Position numbers and translations under genes: made by a program
Shown here: positions 7,195 through 13,450 of the stretch, piece after piece
Numbering within the stretch: position 1 is the stretch's first letter
Layout of the letters: the number at the start of each line of letters is the position of its first letter
Source: a virus
Strand: one strand, 5' to 3'
Virus record (IMG/VR): IMGVR_UViG_3300049830_000134
Span: 1-20,292 of that record
Length of the DNA: 20,292 nucleotides
Notes under the pieces: generated by a model
Database searches by the model: none
What the model was told of the DNA's origin: nothing
What the model saw: the letters and a program-made list of their open reading frames with translations, nothing else

Positions 7195-7377
7195 TTAAAG
7201 GCAAAACCCGTGGTGGACGCCCGGGGTGTCGAGTTCCTCGGCGGGCAAGTTCGCGAGCATGGCTTCCCAGTATTCAAGTGGCTGGCCGGGTGCGTCGGCG
7301 AGCTTCGCGGCTTTGATGAGTTCGAGAATGGCGACGCGTTGTTCTTCGTTGATGATGATGGTGTAGATCGTGGGCAT
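7195..7377 (-). CDS. 60-residue protein, last gene before the terminator
   Basis: ATG 7377 follows AAGGA by 7 bases, with the ribosome site inside a small hairpin. The protein begins MPTIYTIIINEEQRVAILEL, a beta strand then a helix, then AAKLADAPGQPLEYWEAMLANLPAEE. This strand-helix-helix form with an acidic C-terminus is common among small phage proteins of unknown role. It closes the small-gene block and is followed by two hairpins, the second an intrinsic terminator. Confidence 0.8.
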   Translation of the reverse strand: MPTIYTIIINEEQRVAILELIKAAKLADAPGQPLEYWEAMLANLPAEELDTPGVHHGFCL

Positions 7378-7382
7378 GGGCT

Positions 7383-7401
7383 GTTCCTTCGCTTGAGGAA
7401 C
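7383..7401 (-). promoter_or_regulatory. Hairpin covering the ribosome binding site of the 60-residue gene
   Basis: On the transcribed strand GTTCCT, a 7-base loop and AGGAAC form a 6-bp stem whose 3' arm is the Shine-Dalgarno (AAGGA). The start codon follows 5 bases after the stem. Translation control is inferred. Confidence 0.4.
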
Positions 7402-7638
7402 TCACGCGTATCTGAAGACACAAATGGCGTCAACCGATTTCTCAGTTTACGCCATCCGGGGCCGGCGATTAACTCATAGCGCTGAGACGGTAATCAGCCG
7501 CCTCCTCCCACCTCTTATGCCCTTGCGGGCAAATGCTGCCGCCCTACCGAGACATCCGCTTTCGCGGGATCGTTACGGTGCTACTGCTACGCTCGAGAGC
7601 GAAGGGCGAAACGGGAACGGGCGCTCGCCAGCCTGTGG

Positions 7639-7668
7639 TGACAATGCCGACCCCCGCCGGCGTTGTCA
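7639..7668 (-). terminator. Terminator-like hairpin after the 87-residue gene
   Basis: TGACAATGCCG and CGGCGTTGTCA form an 11-bp stem with one G-T wobble around an 8-base loop, starting 8 bases after the stop of the 87-residue gene. No T tract follows on the minus strand, so it may be a rho-dependent stop, an mRNA stabiliser or a processing site instead of an intrinsic terminator. Confidence 0.5.
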
Positions 7669-7676
7669 ACACCTCT

Positions 7677-7940
7677 TTACCCGGCGATTGCGACCACGTC
7701 GATTGGCACGGCGCCAAGCGGCATCACCCACACCTTGGTGGCGGCTGGGAATGTCGCGTTGAACGTGCCGCCCGTGTTGACGGGCTCAATCCCATCGGCG
7801 GGATCGGTCGGTGCAGCTGCCCCAGCCGCGACCAGGAAGTTCTGTCGCGGCGTCGCTTGCAAGATCACGGCGGTGACCGTGTCTGCGACCTTCGTCCACG
7901 TGGCAACGGGGCAGCTTGTCTTTGTCGTGGTGACGGCCAT
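7677..7940 (-). CDS. 87-residue beta-rich phage protein, possibly virion-associated
   Basis: ATG 7940 has GGAG 6 bases upstream; an in-frame ATG four codons earlier lacks a good site. The sequence alternates short beta strands and turns (ATWTKVADTVTAVILQAT, FLVAAGAAAP, TFNATFPAATKVWVMPLG) and has almost no charge. This resembles small decoration or head-fibre proteins in which each monomer is a compact beta domain, but I cannot name a family. The gene stands alone, with a strong hairpin on each side (7954-7985 upstream, 7639-7668 downstream), suggesting a separately stabilised message. Confidence 0.82.
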   Translation of the reverse strand: MAVTTTKTSCPVATWTKVADTVTAVILQATPRQNFLVAAGAAAPTDPADGIEPVNTGGTFNATFPAATKVWVMPLGAVPIDVVAIAG

Positions 7941-7953
7941 GGTAATCTCCATG

Positions 7954-7985
7954 CCTGCCGCGAGATCAGGAGATCCCGCGGCAGG
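7954..7985 (-). other. Strong intergenic hairpin before the 87-residue gene
   Basis: CCTGCCGCG pairs with CGCGGCAGG (9 bp), then one mismatch, then GATC with GATC around a 4-base loop. It begins 7 bases after the stop of the 129-residue gene and ends 13 bases before the next ATG. It has no T tract. Confidence 0.55.
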
Positions 7986-7992
7986 GACTTGG

Positions 7993-8382
7993 TCAGGCGG
8001 CGGGCGGGGTGTCCGTGACGGGCACGGGATCGCCCGAGCCGAGCGGCACGGGATCAGCTGGCGCAGGGGCCGGACCATTCGCGGGTGATTGTTCGGTCGA
8101 TACGGGAATCGGATCTGCCGGATCGCTCACGGGCGGCGCGGGCGGGTTCAGGGCATCGGCGATCTTGCCAAGGCCTGCCTCGACTACGGCGATGCGCGCG
8201 TCCTCGGTCGAGACCGAGCCATCGAGCGTCGCGAGATGTGCGTCCACCGTCGCTTCGTGAGCGGCTTCGTCCGCCAGGTGCCCATCGATCGCGGTCAGAT
8301 GCTCGAGCACCGCCGGATCGGTCTTCGTCGCGCCGCTTGCAAGCGCAACGAGCGCCGCGGCAATACGGTCGAAAATGTCCAT
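7993..8382 (-). CDS. 129-residue protein with helical N-terminus and Pro-rich tail
   Basis: ATG 8382 with GGAGGA 8 bases upstream; a longer frame to 8454 has no ribosome site. Residues 1-18 form an amphipathic helix (MDIFDRIAAALVALASG). Residues 20-80 look like a coiled coil with regular Leu/Ala and many Glu/Asp (LEHLTAIDGHLADEAAHEA). The last 45 residues are Pro/Ala/Asp-rich repeats (PADPIPVS, APADPVPLG, GDPVPV). A coiled coil followed by a Pro-rich linker is common in virion fibres and scaffolding proteins. There is no recognised family. Confidence 0.8.
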   Translation of the reverse strand: MDIFDRIAAALVALASGATKTDPAVLEHLTAIDGHLADEAAHEATVDAHLATLDGSVSTEDARIAVVEAGLGKIADALNPPAPPVSDPADPIPVSTEQSPANGPAPAPADPVPLGSGDPVPVTDTPPAA

Positions 8383-8394
8383 ATCGTTTGTCCT

Positions 8395-8413
8395 CCGTCG
8401 CGAGATGCGACGG
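8395..8413 (-). promoter_or_regulatory. Hairpin abutting a ribosome binding site
   Basis: CCGTCGC and GCGACGG pair (7 bp, 5-base loop GAGAT on the plus strand). Its 3' end on the transcript contains the first G bases of the GGAGGA site of the 129-residue gene. It may modulate initiation. Confidence 0.35.
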
Positions 8414-8467
8414 GGTGCACGATACAGCGGCGCCCCGCGGAAACGCAATGGCAATAATTCGGATCAA

Positions 8468-8806
8468 TCAGTCGCCATCGTACTCGTAGAGCTTCTGTTC
8501 CCACACGCGGAGAAAAGCGTTGACGCGATCGGCGACGAATTCCTCGCCCTCTTCGATGTCCTCGCCGATCGCCTGATAGACGGACGCGACGAACGCGTCT
8601 TGATCCTTGACGTCCTTACCATCGATCGCGAACGTGGTTTCCGTGACCTCAAGCTGCTCGTAGTCGATGCCGACATCCGGCTCCGGCGGATGGAACTTGA
8701 ACGTGAAGGTTGCAGACATGACAGGCCACGCCGGCAGCTCGTCCGAAGGATCGGTCGCCGTGAACTCGTCGCCGAAGTCGTCGAACTCGAACGTTTGGGT
8801 CGGCAT
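8468..8806 (-). CDS. 112-residue acidic protein, unknown
   Basis: ATG 8806 follows GGGAG by 6 bases and lies one base after the stop of the 51-residue zinc protein. Strongly acidic throughout (FEFDDFGDEF, EDIEEGEEF). Residues 30-40 form beta strands (SATFTFKFHPPEPD) and the C-terminal half is helical (AFVASVYQAIGEDIEE, then FLRVWEQKLYEYDGD). Acidic proteins of this sort are frequent among phage early proteins and can act as DNA mimics or host-protein binders, but nothing specific supports that here. Confidence 0.85.
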   Translation of the reverse strand: MPTQTFEFDDFGDEFTATDPSDELPAWPVMSATFTFKFHPPEPDVGIDYEQLEVTETTFAIDGKDVKDQDAFVASVYQAIGEDIEEGEEFVADRVNAFLRVWEQKLYEYDGD

Positions 8807-8807
8807 G

Positions 8808-8963
8808 CTATTCTCCCGTATCGTAGTATTCGTCCATCGCAGGACAATGCTTGCATTTGTGAACTACGCGGATGACTTCATGCTGTCCTTCCGCATAAGC
8901 GACATAGGTGTCAACCAGCCTCCACGAATGGAAGCCAAGCCAGCACAGCAGCTTGCGGATCAT
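8808..8963 (-). CDS. 51-residue DUF1660-like zinc protein
   Basis: A short gene that a length filter would miss. ATG 8963 overlaps the upstream stop as ATGA, and the TAG ends one base before the next ATG. It begins MIRKLLCWLGFHSWRL and later has HKCKHC, so one Cys and one His from a C-x3-GxH-W element precede a C-x2-C pair, as in small DUF1660-type zinc-ribbon phage proteins. The C-terminus is acidic (MDEYYDTGE). The function of that family is not known; a single zinc site is likely. Confidence 0.8.
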   Translation of the reverse strand: MIRKLLCWLGFHSWRLVDTYVAYAEGQHEVIRVVHKCKHCPAMDEYYDTGE

Positions 8964-9385
8964 CGGAAAAACAGCCACGCGAGGAAGATGGCGATGCCGA
9001 AGAGCCAGATGGCGGCAAAGCCAGCTGTCCCGAACCGCAGCGCGTGCGCGACCTTGGCGACGGTCCCGCGAGGGTAGGCGCCGTCAACGGGACTAGCGCG
9101 CTCGATCCCTTCGCGGTAGTCTTCGTCATGCCATTGCTCGATCGCACGACGCAGTCGCCGGCGCGTCGCAACTGTAGGCAGGAGCTCGAGCGCATCGCCG
9201 CGGTTGTACCCGAAGGCATAAGGATAGTTCGAGATCCACACGGTGTAGCGGCCGACCTTGCAGTCGTGCTCGGACACGTCGGACACGCCGTAAACGGACA
9301 AGGCCTCGGCGAGCGCGAGATCCCAAGGGCGAAACGTCCGGCGGGTCTGCGTCCAATAGCCGGGAATGAGGCGTTGAAGATCCAT
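8960..9385 (-). CDS. 141-residue protein with C-terminal membrane anchor
   Basis: ATG 9385 lies one base after the preceding TAA; the longer frame to 9556 is a shadow of the ParB-like gene. The soluble part is basic and aromatic (GYWTQTRRTFRPWDLALAEA, then VGRYTVWISNYPYAFGYNRG and RRRLRRAIEQWHDEDY). The last 22 residues are a single hydrophobic helix (FAAIWLFGIAIFLAWLFF), a tail anchor placing the bulk in the cytoplasm. The ribosome site is weak (GAAAG), so coupling to the upstream gene is likely. Unknown function. Confidence 0.82.
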   Translation of the reverse strand: MDLQRLIPGYWTQTRRTFRPWDLALAEALSVYGVSDVSEHDCKVGRYTVWISNYPYAFGYNRGDALELLPTVATRRRLRRAIEQWHDEDYREGIERASPVDGAYPRGTVAKVAHALRFGTAGFAAIWLFGIAIFLAWLFFR

Positions 9386-9386
9386 G

Positions 9387-9833
9387 TTATTTCTTTCGTC
9401 TTTGGGGAAGCATTTCCCCGGATGCGCGGTGGGCGATCGTGTTCGGGCCGTTCGGGTCGAAGATGAACTGTGCCCACACCTCATAGGGCAGCGCCCAGCC
9501 GCGGAGCTTGTGCACCCCGCGCTTGTGCCAGAACCAGCGACGGTGTGCGCCGTCAATGAGGATGTGGGTGCCGTCGCCCGGCCAGAAGCCGACGATGACA
9601 GGGTCGGCCGCCTCGAGCAGCGTCATCGAATCCATCCGGGACTGCTCGAGCCCGTGCCTATCGATGAGCTGCTGCTCCGTCTCGTCGGGGAAGGTCAACT
9701 CAATTACCTTGTCCATTGCGAGGTCGAGCAACATTTCCCGCAGTCGCCCGGATCGAATGTTGACCGGGGGCTCGCCGTTGTTCGGCGTGAAGCAGTATGT
9801 TTCTTCGCGGACGATCTCTGTTACTATTCGCAT
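9387..9833 (-). CDS. ParB/Srx-fold-like protein
   Basis: 148 residues. ATG 9833 with CTGGAGGA upstream. The core is DPVIVGFWPGDGTHILIDGA then HRRWFWHKRG, close to the ParB-N signature in which a variable loop precedes LIDGxHR, and it is followed by a beta strand (LRGWALPYEVWAQF). In ParB-N proteins this motif binds nucleotide; in phages such single-domain proteins are of unclear role. The N-terminal half (RSGRLREMLLDLAMDKVIEL) is helical. The assignment is by motif only. There is no ParB HTH domain, so a partition role is unlikely. Confidence 0.72.
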   Translation of the reverse strand: MRIVTEIVREETYCFTPNNGEPPVNIRSGRLREMLLDLAMDKVIELTFPDETEQQLIDRHGLEQSRMDSMTLLEAADPVIVGFWPGDGTHILIDGAHRRWFWHKRGVHKLRGWALPYEVWAQFIFDPNGPNTIAHRASGEMLPQRRKK

Positions 9834-9866
9834 TCCCTGTCCTCCAGAACGTGGAACAATCGTATA

Positions 9867-10097
9867 TCACGCCGCGGGCGTGGGCGGCAACTCCGTCGTG
9901 GGCTCACCGCGCTTGAGGTCGGCCGCGTCGCCCCCGTTCGCGTAGGCTGCGAAGTACCGTTGCACCGTCGCAACGGTCGTTGGCTCATCGGGATGCAGCT
10001 TGTTCCATGAGATTGCTGTCTGCGCAAGGCCAAAGCCTTGCAACCACTTTTGGAACATGAAGTCAGGGAACGAGAGGGTTGCAGAATGCTGCGCCAT
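9867..10097 (-). CDS. 76-residue helical protein, unknown
   Basis: ATG 10097 with AAGGA 6 bases upstream. Helical N-terminal part with aromatic residues (SFPDFMFQKWLQGFGLAQ), then a helix (TVATVQRYFAAYANGGDA) and a Pro-rich acidic end. The middle could be a small HTH-like pair of helices, but no clear recognition helix can be argued. The gene lies two bases after the 44-residue membrane protein. Confidence 0.82.
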   Translation of the reverse strand: MAQHSATLSFPDFMFQKWLQGFGLAQTAISWNKLHPDEPTTVATVQRYFAAYANGGDAADLKRGEPTTELPPTPAA

Positions 10098-10099
10098 GG

Positions 10100-10234
10100 C
10101 TATTCCTTGTCAGGCGACTCCGGATGCCAGCCACGCTTGATCTGCCACTCCTTTATGCGGATGGCTGGATCCCAGCGAGGAGGCAAAAGAACTAACACGA
10201 CGCAGAGGCCGATTAAAACGTATCCGATATCCAT
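10100..10234 (-). CDS. 44-residue single-pass membrane protein
   Basis: ATG 10234 has GGAG 6 bases upstream and lies one base after the HNH-like gene's stop; the frame to 10288 is an artefact. Residues 3-17 form a short transmembrane helix (IGYVLIGLCVVLVLLPP) with almost no N-terminal flank. The remainder is a charged C-terminal tail (IRIKEWQIKRGW), so the N-terminus probably faces out and the tail faces in. Small phage inner-membrane proteins of this form can be superinfection-exclusion or lysis-related, but no evidence selects either. Confidence 0.75.
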   Translation of the reverse strand: MDIGYVLIGLCVVLVLLPPRWDPAIRIKEWQIKRGWHPESPDKE

Positions 10235-10235
10235 C

Positions 10236-10586
10236 TCATTCTCCGTGATGCTGCCAAAGGACGGCGTTACAGTATGCGTGCACCGCACCGATGGTCAGAT
10301 CCGTCTTGTGGCAATGGTGCAGGTGCACGGGGTGACGCAAGAAGCCGGCTGCTCGCCCCGGGAACGCGTGCCAGTTCACCTTCATGGCGAGGACGCTAGG
10401 CGCGGGATCGCTGGCTAGCGCGTGCGCGCAGTGCAGGCACCGGCCCTCCTGCAGCGTCACGTAGCGTTCCCGCACGGCGACGCGCTGCGACGCGGACAGC
10501 GTCGAGTAGAGGGCGGGCACGCGATCGTCGACCGACGTTGGCGCGTGCTGTGCGGCGTTGAAGTCGAGCTTTGCCATCCTGCGCAA
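10236..10586 (-). CDS. Endonuclease VII/HNH-like zinc nuclease
   Basis: 116 residues. The C-terminal half has Cys50-x2-Cys53 (CLHC), then HLHHCHKT (His88-His93), then a helix ending HAYCNAVLW with His103 and Cys106-Asn107. This is the endonuclease VII/HNH layout (zinc pair, HxH catalytic turn, zinc pair, CN), as in single-domain phage HNH proteins. Start: a TTG at 10586 has perfect AGGAGG 5 bases upstream, while the in-frame ATG at 10577 is 14 bases away, so I prefer TTG (an alternative is 113 residues from ATG). Such nucleases resolve branched DNA or assist packaging. Activity is not shown. Confidence 0.78.
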   Translation of the reverse strand: MRRMAKLDFNAAQHAPTSVDDRVPALYSTLSASQRVAVRERYVTLQEGRCLHCAHALASDPAPSVLAMKVNWHAFPGRAAGFLRHPVHLHHCHKTDLTIGAVHAYCNAVLWQHHGE

Positions 10587-10598
10587 TATACCCTCCTG

Positions 10599-10611
10599 GC
10601 GATCAGATCGC
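10599..10611. repeat. Perfect 13-bp palindrome before the HNH-like gene
   Basis: GCGATC, one base, GATCGC, just upstream of the AGGAGG site of the HNH-like gene. It is palindromic and could be an operator or a mere GATC-rich chance match; this sequence is GATC-rich in general. Confidence 0.3.
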
Positions 10612-10631
10612 AATGCTGCGCGTTCGTGAAG

Positions 10632-11243
10632 TCAGCCCCCGGCTCGATCCATGACGAACGAGCACGGCTCGCCGCAGCCGCCGGTGATCGTTCCGTCCGC
10701 CGTGTAACGCCCAGTGCACTCTACGCGCTCAGACGTGCTGCCCCCGTCAATGCTCATAGTCGACAAGCAGTAGCGCGGTTCGACCTTCGGCCCAAGCTCG
10801 CGCCGCAGCTCGCGGTTCTTCTCGACCAGATCATTGTTGGCGCAGAGCAGATCGTCAATACGTCCGCGCAGTCGATCGCACTCGCCGTGGATGTCTCCGA
10901 GCCGCGAGAGCAGCGTCTGCATCATCGGATCTAGATCCTGATTCTCCTCTTGCCTCCGGAAAATGAATCCGATATGCTGGGAATCGGTTTGCCCGAAGAT
11001 CGCGACCAGATGCCAGTTTGATCTGCGCATGGCGTCAAGCGCCGTGGGCAAATGGATCGGGTTCACCTCGAGACCGCGGGCGTAGGCATATTGCCCACAC
11101 TCGTAGAATGCCGAGAACCGATGCGCCGGGACTTCGGGTGCGTGTGCCAGATCGTCGGGCGCGGTGTCGAGCGTCGGGAGCTTGACAGGGACGCGGCCTT
11201 CGGGCAGCTCATCCCCGTGCGGCGGTGTCGTGTCATCAGTCAT
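10632..11243 (-). CDS. 203-residue protein with coiled coil and Cys-rich C-terminus
   Basis: ATG 11243 overlaps the upstream stop as ATGA with no strong ribosome site. The N-terminal 60 residues are Pro/Asp-rich. Residues 45-95 look like a mixed alpha/beta fold (SAFYECGQYAYARGLEVN, SNWHLVAIFG, IGFIFRRQEE). Residues 105-150 are a long coiled coil (LGDIHGECDRLRGRIDDLLC, then NDLVEKNRELRRELG). The end has four Cys (RYC, VEC, GGC, PC). A dimeric protein with a metal- or disulfide-type tail is likely, but no family is recognised. Confidence 0.82.
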   Translation of the reverse strand: MTDDTTPPHGDELPEGRVPVKLPTLDTAPDDLAHAPEVPAHRFSAFYECGQYAYARGLEVNPIHLPTALDAMRRSNWHLVAIFGQTDSQHIGFIFRRQEENQDLDPMMQTLLSRLGDIHGECDRLRGRIDDLLCANNDLVEKNRELRRELGPKVEPRYCLSTMSIDGGSTSERVECTGRYTADGTITGGCGEPCSFVMDRAGG

Positions 11244-11710
11244 GGGTTCTTAAATCCTGGCAAGAATTGCACCCCGTGCGTGTTGACCAGCGCGGGGCGC
11301 CACACGATCCCGCATGTCTGACAAGCGTGGGTGTGGTGGGGCTTCTCGGCGAACTCGTGCTCGTCGATATGGCGATGCCCGTTCAGACAGAACAGGATCA
11401 TTGGTATAGTTCGGAAAGATGGGATAGCCATCTGCAGCTCGAATTGGAGCGGCGCATATTCTTCAATTCGCGCACGGCCGAATAGCTCTGCACGCGGCTT
11501 TGGCAGCTTGCGCAGACATGACTTGCACGTCACACGGGCAGGGTTATCGGTAATCAGATAGTCATCTGGAATACCGTTTGCCAGACAAAGCGTGTGCGCG
11601 TATGGTCGACCGCTCGGCTGTTGTCTGCCGCTGTTGTCCTGCGCGAAGTGCCACTTGCGTGGTCTGACAAACGGCGGGTTGGCGGACAGATCGTCCTCAA
11701 GCATTCCCAT
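11240..11710 (-). CDS. Phage zinc-finger protein, unknown
   Basis: 156 residues. ATG 11710 with GGGAG 6 bases upstream, overlapping the preceding gene by 14 bases. Two metal modules are visible: an N-terminal one with LCL, then TCKSC (Cys62, Cys65) followed by a Lys/Arg helix, and a C-terminal one with FCLNGHRHID, HTHACQTCG (Cys130, Cys133) and VWRPA, ending in GVQFLPGF. The second module is the widespread phage zinc-ribbon form that ends in a conserved VWRPA...GVxFLPG stretch. Members are small early proteins of unknown role; DNA or RNA contact is possible. Confidence 0.85.
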   Translation of the reverse strand: MGMLEDDLSANPPFVRPRKWHFAQDNSGRQQPSGRPYAHTLCLANGIPDDYLITDNPARVTCKSCLRKLPKPRAELFGRARIEEYAPLQFELQMAIPSFRTIPMILFCLNGHRHIDEHEFAEKPHHTHACQTCGIVWRPALVNTHGVQFLPGFKNP

Positions 11711-12110
11711 TGACGTTCTCCCGCCATGTTTCCTCGCCTGCGATCGGGCACCACGCCCACCAGCCTTGTGGCGAGGACGTACCATCATCGTGCGGCGGGT
11801 TCGGCATGGGCTCGCCCTTCTCGCAGTGCAGGAACCCTTGGCCCCATGCCTCAAACGAGAACTGCAGGGCCGCGCCGTGCAGATCGGGCAGCGCGTAGTC
11901 GACCCATTCTTGCGTCGCCCCCTTGGCGAGCAGCACAGCCTGCAGCGAGTTCCAGAGCTCGGTCGTGGACATCTGCTTAGCGGGGTTGTAGGCGGCCCAT
12001 GCCTGATCCTCGTCTGGCACGTCAGCGCACGAGACAGGGAATTCGTTCTTCCCTATCATGTCCTCGCCGGCGCTAAAGCCGGCTCGGAACGCCTTCTCGA
12101 TTATGCTCAT
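11697..12110 (-). CDS. 137-residue phage protein, unknown
   Basis: ATG 12110 with CTGGAGGA 6 bases upstream. The N-terminus has an amphipathic helix (IIEKAFRAGFSAGEDMIG), a pattern common in short phage early proteins. The centre has TTELWNSLQAVLLAKGATQE. The C-terminus is rich in Trp (WGQGFLHCEKGEP, then SPQGWWAWCPIAGEETW). There are three Cys but no zinc spacing. Single-domain soluble protein; no assignment. It starts 21 bases after the preceding gene. Confidence 0.82.
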   Translation of the reverse strand: MSIIEKAFRAGFSAGEDMIGKNEFPVSCADVPDEDQAWAAYNPAKQMSTTELWNSLQAVLLAKGATQEWVDYALPDLHGAALQFSFEAWGQGFLHCEKGEPMPNPPHDDGTSSPQGWWAWCPIAGEETWRENVNGNA

Positions 12111-12123
12111 TTGTCATCCTCCA

Positions 12124-12139
12124 GTAACGAATTAGTTAC
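12124..12139. repeat. Inverted repeat GTAAC/GTTAC
   Basis: GTAAC and GTTAC flank a 6-base GAATTA on the plus strand in the gap before the 137-residue gene, overlapping the end of the preceding frame and lying just upstream of its ribosome site. Short; only weakly suggestive of an operator. Confidence 0.25.
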
Positions 12140-12497
12140 CATCCCTCATTTTGCCCAGCTTGGCAAGGAGCATTTGGACCATCTCGTCGGGCATGAATTG
12201 CACCGCGTCGCCGAGGACGATCCTGCCGGCGTCGGCTGGGTTGGATTCGAGATCGCCCAGCGATTCCGATTTCCCGTGAATCCGCGCAACGTCGAGCGCA
12301 ACGAATCCCGCGCTGACCACAGGGTGTCCGCCGGCCGAGAGCAGCGCGTCAAGTTGTTTGGGACGCAGATCCTTCTTCGGATCGAGCGTGTCGAGCACGA
12401 GTTGCATGGCCCCGGCAACGAAGCAGTGCGTCAGCATCTCGGGAAAGATGATGGGCAGCCGTGCGCCGTCCTTCGTCTCGAGGACAATATACTTCAT
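12132..12497 (-). CDS. 121-residue phage protein, unknown
   Basis: ATG 12497 overlaps the upstream stop as ATGA and has AGGGGA 7 bases upstream. Begins MKYIVLETKDGARLPIIFPE then MLTHCFVAGA. The middle is PVVSAGFVALDVARIHGKSE, then SLGDLESNPADAGRIVLGD, and the end is basic (MVQMLLAKLGKMRDG). The alternation of strands and turns with a SAGFV...GKSESL core is known to me from small phage proteins whose function is not assigned. Soluble. Confidence 0.85.
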   Translation of the reverse strand: MKYIVLETKDGARLPIIFPEMLTHCFVAGAMQLVLDTLDPKKDLRPKQLDALLSAGGHPVVSAGFVALDVARIHGKSESLGDLESNPADAGRIVLGDAVQFMPDEMVQMLLAKLGKMRDGN

Positions 12498-12775
12498 ACC
12501 GTGATCCCCTGTTTAGCCTTGCGTTTGCGCGCCCACGTGGCGCGGATCTTTGCCTTCGTTTCTTCAGACTTCGGCAGCCGTCGCGGATCGTCGATAGGCA
12601 TCGTCCGCGGCTGGTTGCTCGCGCCCTTCTTTCGCCTCTCGGGCATGGGCTCGGGCGGGCGCATGATCTCGCCGCCGACGCGAGCCGCGAGGAGCTCCTG
12701 ACACAGCCGCCCCATGCCGGGGATCGACGGATCGCCGGCTAACGCACGGGCTAGAGCTATCTCGAGCTCCGTCAC
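12494..12775 (-). CDS. 93-residue basic protein, possibly DNA-binding
   Basis: I choose the GTG at 12775, which makes a GTGA overlap with the preceding stop; a GTG at 12790 adds five residues with no ribosome site. The N-terminal half is a helix (ELEIALARALAGDPSIPG, then GRLCQELLAARVGG). The C-terminal half is strongly basic (RRKKGASNQPRTMP, then SEETKAKIRATWARKRKAKQ). The SEETKAKIR piece resembles the NUMOD3-type helix found in nuclease-associated DNA-binding modules, but the match is short. A DNA contact is likely from charge alone. Confidence 0.7.
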   Translation of the reverse strand: MTELEIALARALAGDPSIPGMGRLCQELLAARVGGEIMRPPEPMPERRKKGASNQPRTMPIDDPRRLPKSEETKAKIRATWARKRKAKQGITV

Positions 12776-13059
12776 CTGCCGTTCGTCCACGGGCGTCGGA
12801 TGCGCACTTCACGCGGGAACGCGATCGGCGCGCCCTGCACAACGATCGATCGCCAACCAATGGGGATCTGCCCGTGGTACCGATGCCCCTCCGGATAGGG
12901 GAGGCCGTAGACGCCGCGCTTCCATTCGCCAGTCACGCGATTGCGCGCCTTCCATGCCTTGCCCGGCGTCGTGCCCGTGGGCAGCGAGGACGAGTACTCA
13001 AGCAGATCGTCGAACTCGCGCTTGGTCAACAGCACAGCCCCGTTGACGAGCAGCTCCAT
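12772..13059 (-). CDS. 95-residue protein, unknown
   Basis: ATG 13059 shares one base with the upstream TGA (TGATG) and has GGGAG 8 bases upstream. The N-terminus has a helix (LLTKREFDDLLEYSSSLP). The rest is Trp- and Arg-rich beta (GKAWKARNRVTGEWKRGVYG, then HRYHGQIPIGWRSIVVQGAP). Ends basic (RIRRPWTNGR). It reads like a small beta-barrel or SH3-like domain binding a charged partner. No family is recognised. Confidence 0.78.
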   Translation of the reverse strand: MELLVNGAVLLTKREFDDLLEYSSSLPTGTTPGKAWKARNRVTGEWKRGVYGLPYPEGHRYHGQIPIGWRSIVVQGAPIAFPREVRIRRPWTNGR

Positions 13060-13220
13060 CACCGCAGCTCCCAAATGGTCGATTGATGATCCGGGTAGCG
13101 CGAAGCGAGCTCTGAGATGATCGGATTCGGCATCCAGTAGACGATGATCTCGAACTCGAGCTCCATCGTGCGTTTCGAGCGCATGGGCACAATGGCCCGC
13201 TTCCTAAAGTCTGGTGTCAC
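13059..13220 (-). CDS. 53-residue protein, unknown
   Basis: Start is GTG at 13220 in a GTGA overlap, with GGAGGA 6 bases upstream; the frame to 13283 is read-through from the neighbour's reverse frame. N-terminus basic (FRKRAIVPMRSKR), then a beta strand (ELEFEIIVYW) and MPNPIISELASRYPDHQS. The C-terminus ends in WELR. Too short to classify. Confidence 0.72.
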   Translation of the reverse strand: MTPDFRKRAIVPMRSKRTMELEFEIIVYWMPNPIISELASRYPDHQSTIWELR

Positions 13221-13450
13221 GTTGCGTCCTCCTGAGCATCGATCTCGTCGAGCATATTGCAGAAGCGTGCGCCCTGCAAGCAAATAGCGCCAAGGTCAAA
13301 GCCGCCCTTGGCAGCCGTCCATCCCTCGTCAGTCCAAAATTCCTGGTCCCAGTCGTAGCCTATTTCCCAGCCGCGATATGTGACGACCGCGTCACCTTCC
13401 GGCTCTTCGGGGCGCTCAGCGGCGCTGTGCGGGCGGTCAAGGGCGGTCAC
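13217..13450 (-). CDS. 77-residue acidic protein, unknown
   Basis: GTG at 13450 overlaps the preceding stop as GTGA; a GGGAGG element is directly adjacent, so initiation is probably coupled. Core: VVTYRGWEIGYDWDQEFWTD, then GWTAAKGGFDLGAI, and an acidic end (MLDEIDAQED). This small domain, with a Trp-rich hairpin and a C-terminal LLDEID-type helix, is recurrent in phages but has no known role. Confidence 0.78.
   Translation of the reverse strand: MTALDRPHSAAERPEEPEGDAVVTYRGWEIGYDWDQEFWTDEGWTAAKGGFDLGAICLQGARFCNMLDEIDAQEDAT

Larger units (their letters stand above)
7378..7676. other. Intergenic stretch of about 300 bases
   Basis: No minus-strand gene has a ribosome site here. It contains a hairpin over the ribosome site of the 60-residue gene (GTTCCT/AGGAAC, 7383-7401); a 7-bp inverted repeat ATGGCGT/ACGCCAT (7424-7430 and 7449-7455); a minus-strand TTGACG (7428-7433) with a poor -10 (TACGCG, 7405-7410) at 17-base spacing; a small GC hairpin TGCCC/GGGCA (7518-7531); and the long hairpin at 7639-7668. 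The -35 overlapping the inverted repeat would suit a repressed promoter, but the -10 is weak. A plus-strand open frame crosses it but has no ribosome site. Confidence 0.4.

Noticed and set aside
7455-7500. tRNA-like stretch
   Set aside because: Some pairing and a D-loop-like TAGC...GGTA pattern, but no T-arm (GTTCGA) and no acceptor pairing on either strand.
7424-7762. Plus-strand open frame crossing the 300-base gap
   Set aside because: No ribosome site, ends inside the 87-residue gene on the other strand, and shows no recognisable domain.
11592-12701. Long plus-strand open frame of 369 codons
   Set aside because: It runs antisense to three well-supported minus-strand genes, has no good ribosome site and shows the Arg/Leu-rich composition expected of a GC-rich shadow frame.
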